From positions 1-64,000 of the forward strand of contig JAIUOT010000060.1 in the NCBI GenBank assembly GCA_020161015.1: a stretch of 64,000 nt of DNA. The letters run 5' to 3'. The DNA is from Actinomycetota bacterium (lineage in GTDB: Bacteria; Actinomycetota; Actinomycetes; Propionibacteriales; Propionibacteriaceae). A model generated the notes under the pieces. That model searched no databases. It was given only the letters and a program-made list of their open reading frames with translations, and was not told the origin of the DNA. Shown piece after piece: positions 52,817 to 59,922 of this stretch; positions within the stretch are counted from its first letter, which is position 1, and each line of letters opens with the position of its first letter. The position numbers and the translations under genes were made by a program.

Positions 52817-53564
52817 CCCGCGTCCACAGGCGCTTTCGGCGGCGCGAGCTGCCGGGGGGTGAAAGGACTGACCAAAGGGGAGGGCCCTGGTGCACCATCC
52901 GCTGCACCAACACCTTCGCCACCTCTCGACGGGGACCCCGGGGGGGTACGAGGCTGTTCCACGGAAGCAGGTCGCTCCTGGTTCCAGCGCAGTGATAGGT
53001 CGCACCGGGTGCAACCCCTCGCACCCGGGTCGTCTCCCCCTAGGACGGCACGCGACGGCACGACCCATAGCAGTCGGATGAGTACCCCCCGCTCATGGGC
53101 CCCTTGAGGCCGGGATCACCACCCTCCCTGATCCCGGCCTTCACTGCCCCCAGCCAGGAGGCCGGCCGCCACCAGCCTCCCCTGGCCCGCAGGAGCGGGC
53201 CCCACAGACACCCCTCAGCGGCCGGTGTACCAATCGATTGACCAAGCAGCTGACCAACTCCCCGCGCACGGCGCGCGCCGCGCCCGCGGGTGTGAGAAGG
53301 TCGCCGCGGAGGATGCCGCGGTCCCGCACCGCGCGTTCCCCCACCGTGTTCGGAAAGGCCGATTCCGCCCGGCCTGACCTCGCTTGGGGTTCCCGCCAGA
53401 ACACCGGTGGCGCACTGGCCGGCGTGCCGAATTGGGAGGCAGCCGACCCGAAAAGGCCGGAGTCACCCTGGACCCCTGTGACTCCGGCCCTGCCACCTCC
53501 CCCGGCTGGTGCCGGCACCGGTCCCCGTTCTGGGATCGCTTCCATCCTGTGCGAGACTCCTCGG
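52817..53564. other. 748-bp gene-poor segment, candidate structured RNA
   Basis: No convincing protein gene. Three inverted repeats occur close together: GGTGCA/TGCACC (52889-52908), CCGGGTGC/GCACCCGG (53005-53028) and a 12-bp hairpin at 53107-53140. This clustering on one side of a terminator-like stem could mark a small RNA or a long leader for the MFS gene. It does not match RNase P, tmRNA, SRP or a riboswitch class that I can recognise. 53145-53564 shows nothing further. Confidence 0.35.
53107..53140 (+). terminator. Strong 12-bp hairpin
   Basis: AGGCCGGGATCA (53107-53118) and TGATCCCGGCCT (53129-53140) pair perfectly around a 10-nt C-rich loop. No U run follows, so it may be a terminator of the actinobacterial U-less kind or part of a structured RNA. 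Confidence 0.55.
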
Positions 53565-54821
53565 GTGCGCGCGTACCGGGAGATCCTCAGCATCCCGGGT
53601 GCGCTGAAGTTCTGCGCCGCGGGTCTCCTCGCCCGTTCGGGCGGGGCGATGATGGGCCTGGGCATCGTGCTGATGGTCTCCTCCCTCTACGGCAGCTACG
53701 GGCTGGCCGGAGCGCTGGTGGCGGCGAACGCCGTGTCCTGGGCCCTGGGGACCGCCGTGTTGTCCAACCTCGTCGACCGGTACGGCCAGCGCCGCGTGAT
53801 GTACCCCGCCACCGTGGTCTCCGCGGCGACGCTCACCGTGCTGGTGGTGCTCGCCGTGCTCCAGCTGCCGGCGTGGACGCTGTTCGCGCCCGCCATCGTC
53901 AGCGGCGCGACGGGCGGCTCTCCCGGCGCCCTCGTCCGCGCCCGCTGGACGCACGTCACCTCCGACCCCACGCAGCTGCACGCGGCCTTCTCGCTGGAGT
54001 CGACGCTGGACGAGCTCACGTTCGTCGTCGGTCCGGTGCTGGCCACCGCCCTCTCGACGGGGGTGCACCCGGCCGCCGGCCTCGTCGCGCCGGTCGTGCT
54101 CTCGCTGATCGGCGCCCGGCTGTTCTACTCCCAGCGCAGTACCGAGCCGCCGGTCGCCCCCGCCCCCGAGCCCGGCGAGGCCCGGCCGGCGGCGCTGCGG
54201 CGGTTCATCCTGCTCACCCCCGGCGTCGCGGCCGTGGTGGCCGTGAACCTGCTGATCGGCTGCGTCTTCGGCGCCATCGACGTCAGCGTCGTCGCCGCCA
54301 CGACCGACTGGGGCGTCCGGTCGGCCTCGGGCATCGTGCTGGCGGTGTTCTCGGCCGCTTCGGGAGCTGCGGGCCTGTTCTACGGGGCACGCCACTGGCA
54401 CTCGCCGTTGCACGGACGCTTCGTCGTGGGCGTCGTCGCCCTGTTCGTCTCGACCGTCGGGCTGTTCGTCGCCAGTTCCGTGCTGCTGCTCACCGGCGTC
54501 GGCGTACTCGTCGGGCTCACCGTCGCGCCGACCCTGATCAACGGCAACACCCTCATCGGACGGCTGGTGCTGCGCGAGCGGCTCACCGAGGGGCTGGCCT
54601 GGATGGGCACGGGCATTGGCATCGGGGCGGCGACCGGGTCGAGCCTCGCCGGTGGCCTGATCGACGGCCACGGCTACGCCGTCGGCTTCGCCACCGTGAC
54701 GGCCTTCGCCGCGCTGGCCGCGGTGATCGCCCTCGCCTCGTGGGCGTCCGTCCGTCGGGCCGAGGGCCTGGTGGCGGCGACCGACGCCCCCGACAGCGAC
54801 CGGGACACCGTCTTCGAATAA
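53565..54821 (+). CDS. MFS transporter
   Basis: A 418-residue protein with twelve hydrophobic segments in two halves and the MFS loop motif LVDRYGQRRVMYP between helices 2 and 3. The layout (GALKFCAAGLLARSGGAMMGLGIVLMVSSLYGSYGLAGALVAANAVSWALG) is like sugar- or drug-efflux MFS members of actinobacteria. GTG 53565 (VRAYREILSIPG) is chosen; the frame is open upstream but reads Arg/Pro/Ser-rich non-transporter sequence. Substrate unknown. Confidence 0.87.
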   Translation: MRAYREILSIPGALKFCAAGLLARSGGAMMGLGIVLMVSSLYGSYGLAGALVAANAVSWALGTAVLSNLVDRYGQRRVMYPATVVSAATLTVLVVLAVLQLPAWTLFAPAIVSGATGGSPGALVRARWTHVTSDPTQLHAAFSLESTLDELTFVVGPVLATALSTGVHPAAGLVAPVVLSLIGARLFYSQRSTEPPVAPAPEPGEARPAALRRFILLTPGVAAVVAVNLLIGCVFGAIDVSVVAATTDWGVRSASGIVLAVFSAASGAAGLFYGARHWHSPLHGRFVVGVVALFVSTVGLFVASSVLLLTGVGVLVGLTVAPTLINGNTLIGRLVLRERLTEGLAWMGTGIGIGAATGSSLAGGLIDGHGYAVGFATVTAFAALAAVIALASWASVRRAEGLVAATDAPDSDRDTVFE

Positions 54822-54945
54822 CGCGGTTCATGCCCCCGGGGGTTTGTTCTGGGGAGAGAATGGTGTCTCGTGTTGCGGTGGCACACCTGCCCATTGACGG
54901 ATCAGGGGCGCCCCGCTGCCGAGCCCGACTCAAGGAAGAGTGTGC

Positions 54946-57900
54946 ATGTCCGCGAATACCGTCCGCTTCCCCGGCGTCCCCGACGTGATCAACGGCAACG
55001 GGGCCGTCGCCTATGTCATGAAGCACGTCTGCGGCGGGGTGATCGGCTACCCGATCACCCCGTCCACCGAGATCTCCGAGATCTTCGAGGCCGCCCGCGC
55101 CGACGGCCAGCTCAACGTCTGGGGTCGTCACCCCTTCTTCGTCGAGACCGAGGGTGAGCACTCCGCCCAGAGCGGCGCCCTCGGGGCCGCTCTCGTCGGC
55201 GGCAACTTCATCTCGAACGCCTCCTCCAGCCAGGGGATCCTGTACGGCCTGGAGTCGCACTATGTGACCGTGGGCAAGAAGATCGGCGGCTTCGTGCTGC
55301 AGGTGGCCGCGCGTGTGGTCACCAAGCACTCGCTCAACGTGATGGCCGGCCACGACGACGTGTACGCCCTCCTGCCGACGGGCTACACCATCATGTTCGG
55401 CTCCAACGCCCAGGAGGCCGCCGACCTCGCGGCCATCTCCTACCGCACCGCTTCGCTGTCGCTGATCCCCGTGGCCAACGCCATGGACGGCTTCGCCACC
55501 AGCCACGTGATGGGTGAGGCCCTGCTGCCCGAGCCCGAACTGCTGCGCACCTACCTCGGCGACCCTGCCGGACGGATCCCGTGCCCCACCGTCGCCCAGG
55601 AACTGCTCTTCGGCGCCAAGGGCCGGGTGTTCCAGCTCCAGCGCTACCTCGACCGGCACGCCGACGACTTCCACGCCGACGACCTGGCCGCCCTGCGCGG
55701 CTGGCTGTCCGCCCGCGGCCCGCGGGTCGAGGCCGACAACGACGGCGAGCTGGTCGAGCAGACCCTCGACCACGTGCCCGCCCCGCTCCAGGCGCAATGG
55801 CGCCGCCAGTGGCTCAACGCCTGGCCGGCGGGCACCCGCCAGCTCGTCCCCGCCCTCGTCGACCCGCACAACCCGGGCCTCACCGGGCCGGTGCAGAACC
55901 AGCCCGACTTCCAGGCGGGCTCTGCCGACCACCGCACCCACTTCGCCAGCGCCGTGCCCGCCCTGGCGCGCCAGGCGATGGCCGAGTACACCGCCCTCAC
56001 CGGACGCGAGTACGCCCCGGTGATCGCCTACGACTGCGAGGACGCCGACTACGTGATGGTCGGCCTCGGCTCGATCACCGACGACGTCCGCGCCGTCCTG
56101 CCGCACCTGCGCGCCCAGGGGCTCAAGGTCGGCGTGGTGTCGGTCAAGCTCCTCCAGCCGTTCCCGGAGGCCGAACTCGTCGCGGCGCTCGGCAACGCGC
56201 GGGCCGTCACCGTGCTGGAGCGGTCCGACGACACCGCGCTCACCCGCCTGGTCACCCAGGCCCTCTTCAAGGCCCGCGCCAACGCGGAGGCCGGCGACGA
56301 CACCCGCTACCCGGGCGTCCCGGGCATGGCGGCACTGCCCGCGATGACCACCGCGATCTTCGGCCTCGGCGGCCACGACATCCAGCCGCGCTACCTGGTG
56401 TCGGCCTTCGAGAACATGGCCTCGGCGCAGCCGACCCCGCTGGTGTACCTCGGCTCGCAGTTCTTCACCGCGAACCCCACCCCCGCGGTGGCGGCGATCC
56501 AGTCACGGCTGCGCGCGGCGTACCCCGAGACCGAGCTGATGGCGCTCCAGACCCGGCCGAACCCGGCGATCCTCCCCGACGGCGCCCTGCGCATCCGCTT
56601 CCACTCGGTGGGCGGCTACGGCACGGTCGCCACCGGCAAGCTGCTCACCGACGTGCTGTCGTCGATGCTCGGCATGCACTCGAAGTCGGCGCCCAAGTAC
56701 GGGTCGGAGAAGTCGGGGGCTGCGACCAACTACTACATCACCCTCTCCCCCGAGCCGATCCTGCTCACCAACGCCGAGCTCGAGGACGTCGAGGTCGTGG
56801 TGGCCCCCGACCACCAGGTGTTCTCCCACACCAACCCGCTCAAGGGCCTCGTCGAGGGCGGCACCCTGATCATGCAGTCCGACCGCGAGCCGCTCGAGGT
56901 CTGGCGGACGCTGCCCGCCTTCGCCCGGAGGGTGATCCGCGAGCGCCGGATCCGCTTCCTGGTCGTGGACGCCTTCGCGATCGCCCGGGCCCACGCGCCG
57001 AACCCCGAGCTCGAGACCCGCATGATGGGCATCGCCTTCATCGGCGCCATCCTGGGCCACGTCACCGGGGCCCGTGACGCCGCAGCGGTCGAGGCCGAGG
57101 TGCGCGCAGAGCTGGCCAAGAAGTTCGGCCGGCGGGGCGAGACGGTCATCGAGGCCAACATGGCCGTCGTCCGCGAGGGCATGAAGGCCTTCGTCGTCGA
57201 GTACGACGACCCGGCCTTCGCCGCCGTCGAGGCAGACCCGGTGCTGGCCGGCGTCCGCGCCTCGCTGTCGGCGGCGATGACGCCGACCGTCGACCGGGAG
57301 CGCACCAGCGCGCTGTTCGACCCCGCCTACTACGAGGAGATGATGGCGCGACCGTTCCGGGAGGGCACCATCGACGAGGCCCCGGTTCTGCCCGGCACCG
57401 GCCTGTTCATGCCCGTGGGCACGGGTGCGGCCAAGAACAAGGGCATCTTCCGGCGCACGGTGCCGGTCTTCGACGCGTCCGCCTGCACGGCGTGCATGGA
57501 GTGCGCGCTGGCCTGCCCGGACAACGCCATCCCCAACACCGGCCACGAGATCTCCGACCTGCTCGGTGCCGCCATCGACGCCACCGACCTCACCGAGGCT
57601 GACCGCGCCTCGTGGTACGGGCTGGTGCCGGACTGGGCGGCCGGCGTCCGCGCGGGGTTCCGGGCGGTGCCCGCGGCCACCGACCTGGCCGCCGTCGCGC
57701 GCGAGGCCGCGTCCGTGCTGCCGGAGGAGAAGGCCGCCCAGCTCGGCGCCGTGCTCGCCGCCCTTGCCGCCTTCCCGGTGGCGCGGACGCGTCCGCTGTT
57801 CGATGCGGCGGAGAAGCTGGAGCCGGGCAGCGGGGTGCTGTTCTCCGCGGTCGTCGACCCCTGGAAGTGCACCGGGTGCCTGCAGTGCATCGAGGTGTGC

Positions 57901-59922
57901 GGGCCGGACGCCCTGTCGACCGCCGACCAGGACGACGTGCTGCTGTCGATGCTGGAGACCCGGTTCGAGCGGCTCACGAAGCTGCCCGACTCGCCGGCAC
58001 GCCTCACCGCAGACGCCACCGCACCGGGCGGCGACATCAAGCGGATCCTGCTCAACCGCTCCGACTACTACTCGATGACCGGCGGCCACGGCGCGTGCCG
58101 GGGCTGCGGCGAGGTGACCGCCATTCACCTGCTCAACTCCCTCAGCCACCGCATCGGCGAGGACCGGCGGCAGGCGCACCTGCTCGAGCTGGACGAGATC
58201 CTCGACCGGCTCGGCACCCTGCGCGAACGGCTGCCGGAGGGCCCGCGCAGGGAGCGCGTCGGCGCAACGATGGCCGAGCTCGAGCGCCGGCTCTACCTCT
58301 ACGAGTCCGGGCCGACCGGCGACGGGCCGTCGTCGACGGTGATGGCGAACTCCACCGGGTGCTCCAGCGTGTACGCCTCGACCGTGCCGTTCTCGCCGTA
58401 CCTCGACCCGTGGGTGAACGGGCTGTTCCAGGACGCGCAGCCGCTGGCCGTCGGCATGTACGAGGGCCTGGCGTCCGAACTGGTCGGCGAGGTCCGAGCG
58501 CTGCGGATCGCCCAGCTCGAGCTGGACGGTACGTACGACAGCGAACTACACGACGCCCAGCTGGCCACGTTGTCCTGGCGTGACTTCACCCCTGCCGAGC
58601 GGTCGCTGATCCCGGTGGTGCTCACCATCAGCGGCGACGGCGCGGCGTTCGACATCGGCTTCGGCGCCCTCTCGCGGGTGCTCGCCGGCGGCACGCCGAT
58701 CAAGTCGCTCGTGCTCGACACCGGTGGCTACTCCAACACCGGCGGCCAGGCGTCCACCGCGAGCTTCGCCGGCCAGGACGCGGACCTCGCCCGCCACGGC
58801 AGCGCCCACGCGGGCAAGCAGGAGCGCCGCAAGGAGCTCGGCCTGCTGGCCGCGTTCCACCCCGGGGTGTACGCCTGCGCGACCGCGACGGCGTTCCACG
58901 GCCACTACCTGCGCGCCACCGCCGACCTGCTGGCGTACAACGAGGGAGCGGCGCTGATGATCGCCTACGCGCCCTGCGACACCGAGAACGGCATGCCCGA
59001 GGACCTCGCCAACGCGCGGTCGCGGCTCGCCGTCGAGAGCCGGATGCACCCGTTGTTCGTCCACGACCCGCGGCGCGGCGACACCATCGCCGAGCGGTTC
59101 AGCCTCGACGGCAACCCCGAGCCGGAGGGGCTGTGGGCGGAGACGACCCTCACCTACCGCGACGACCGGGGGCGGCTCCAGCTGCTCACCGTGCCGCTGA
59201 CCCCGGCCGACTTCGCCATCGGCGAGGTGCGGTTCGCCAAGCAGTTCCGCTGGCTGGCCAACTACGAGGAGGCGGGCGCCGTGCCCATCGCCGAGTACGT
59301 CGACCTGCCGGTGCACCAGCGGGCGGGCCGCACGCCCTTCGTCTACACCACCGACCGCAAGCGACGGCTGGTGAAGATGGCGTGCTCGCCCACGATCGTC
59401 GCCCTCGTCGAGGACCGTCGCCAGAACTGGCGGACGCTGCAGTTCCTCGCCGGCCAGTCCGAGGCCCTGCTCTCGGCGCAGCACCGCTCGGAGCTCGGTG
59501 AGTGGACGGCCCGGTACAGCGACGCCCTCGCCTCCCGCGAGAACGCCCTCGACACCATCGCCAAGGCGATGGCGGACCTGGCCACCGCGAGCGGGGCGCC
59601 GGCCGGCGGCGCGCTGCACCTGGGCCTGTTCGGGGCCCCGATGGCGGCGCCCGCCACCGAAGAGCCGGCCGCGACGGCCACCGCCGTCGGCGACCGTCCG
59701 ATCTGGCTCGACCCCGCCGACCTGGCCAAGTGCAACGACTGCGCCACCTGCTACCAGGAGCTGCCGTCGCTGTTCGAGAAGGCCACCATCGTGGTGGACG
59801 GGGCCTCGCGCACCGTCGGCAGGATGCGGCCGGACGCCCTCGAGGGCCTGGAGCTGACGGCGGACACCGTCGCGCGGATCACCCGGGTCAAGAACACCTG
59901 CGACGCGGAGATCATCCAGTGA
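54946..59922 (+). CDS. Extended 2-oxoacid:acceptor oxidoreductase (PFOR-like) with C-terminal ferredoxin module
   Basis: A 1658-residue single chain, about 470 longer than PFOR. Order: pyrimidine domain (GYPITPSTEISEIFEAA), domain II (VMVGLGSITDDVRAVLPHLRAQGLKVGVVSVKLLQPF), gamma domain (FHSVGGYGTVATGKLLTDVLSSMLGMHSKSAPKYGSEKSG), ferredoxin motifs C847/850/853/857 and C975/978/981/985, TPP domain (GGHGACRGCGE 1046-1056; SGDGAAFDIGFG with D1231), then a tail with C1596/C1599/C1602 and C1652. Substrate pocket suggests pyruvate or another 2-oxoacid. ATG 54946 has GGAAG 8 nt upstream; its stop overlaps the Nfn-like gene (GTGA). Confidence 0.92.
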   Translation: MSANTVRFPGVPDVINGNGAVAYVMKHVCGGVIGYPITPSTEISEIFEAARADGQLNVWGRHPFFVETEGEHSAQSGALGAALVGGNFISNASSSQGILYGLESHYVTVGKKIGGFVLQVAARVVTKHSLNVMAGHDDVYALLPTGYTIMFGSNAQEAADLAAISYRTASLSLIPVANAMDGFATSHVMGEALLPEPELLRTYLGDPAGRIPCPTVAQELLFGAKGRVFQLQRYLDRHADDFHADDLAALRGWLSARGPRVEADNDGELVEQTLDHVPAPLQAQWRRQWLNAWPAGTRQLVPALVDPHNPGLTGPVQNQPDFQAGSADHRTHFASAVPALARQAMAEYTALTGREYAPVIAYDCEDADYVMVGLGSITDDVRAVLPHLRAQGLKVGVVSVKLLQPFPEAELVAALGNARAVTVLERSDDTALTRLVTQALFKARANAEAGDDTRYPGVPGMAALPAMTTAIFGLGGHDIQPRYLVSAFENMASAQPTPLVYLGSQFFTANPTPAVAAIQSRLRAAYPETELMALQTRPNPAILPDGALRIRFHSVGGYGTVATGKLLTDVLSSMLGMHSKSAPKYGSEKSGAATNYYITLSPEPILLTNAELEDVEVVVAPDHQVFSHTNPLKGLVEGGTLIMQSDREPLEVWRTLPAFARRVIRERRIRFLVVDAFAIARAHAPNPELETRMMGIAFIGAILGHVTGARDAAAVEAEVRAELAKKFGRRGETVIEANMAVVREGMKAFVVEYDDPAFAAVEADPVLAGVRASLSAAMTPTVDRERTSALFDPAYYEEMMARPFREGTIDEAPVLPGTGLFMPVGTGAAKNKGIFRRTVPVFDASACTACMECALACPDNAIPNTGHEISDLLGAAIDATDLTEADRASWYGLVPDWAAGVRAGFRAVPAATDLAAVAREAASVLPEEKAAQLGAVLAALAAFPVARTRPLFDAAEKLEPGSGVLFSAVVDPWKCTGCLQCIEVCGPDALSTADQDDVLLSMLETRFERLTKLPDSPARLTADATAPGGDIKRILLNRSDYYSMTGGHGACRGCGEVTAIHLLNSLSHRIGEDRRQAHLLELDEILDRLGTLRERLPEGPRRERVGATMAELERRLYLYESGPTGDGPSSTVMANSTGCSSVYASTVPFSPYLDPWVNGLFQDAQPLAVGMYEGLASELVGEVRALRIAQLELDGTYDSELHDAQLATLSWRDFTPAERSLIPVVLTISGDGAAFDIGFGALSRVLAGGTPIKSLVLDTGGYSNTGGQASTASFAGQDADLARHGSAHAGKQERRKELGLLAAFHPGVYACATATAFHGHYLRATADLLAYNEGAALMIAYAPCDTENGMPEDLANARSRLAVESRMHPLFVHDPRRGDTIAERFSLDGNPEPEGLWAETTLTYRDDRGRLQLLTVPLTPADFAIGEVRFAKQFRWLANYEEAGAVPIAEYVDLPVHQRAGRTPFVYTTDRKRRLVKMACSPTIVALVEDRRQNWRTLQFLAGQSEALLSAQHRSELGEWTARYSDALASRENALDTIAKAMADLATASGAPAGGALHLGLFGAPMAAPATEEPAATATAVGDRPIWLDPADLAKCNDCATCYQELPSLFEKATIVVDGASRTVGRMRPDALEGLELTADTVARITRVKNTCDAEIIQ

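Noticed and set aside
53238-53564. 109-residue N-terminal extension of the MFS transporter
   Set aside because: Arg/Pro/Ser-rich with no signal or domain; the transporter fold starts just after GTG 53565.
54822-54862. Rho-independent terminator at CCCCCGGGGGTTTGTT after the MFS gene
   Set aside because: The palindrome has no room for a loop and only a broken T run, so I do not list it as a feature.
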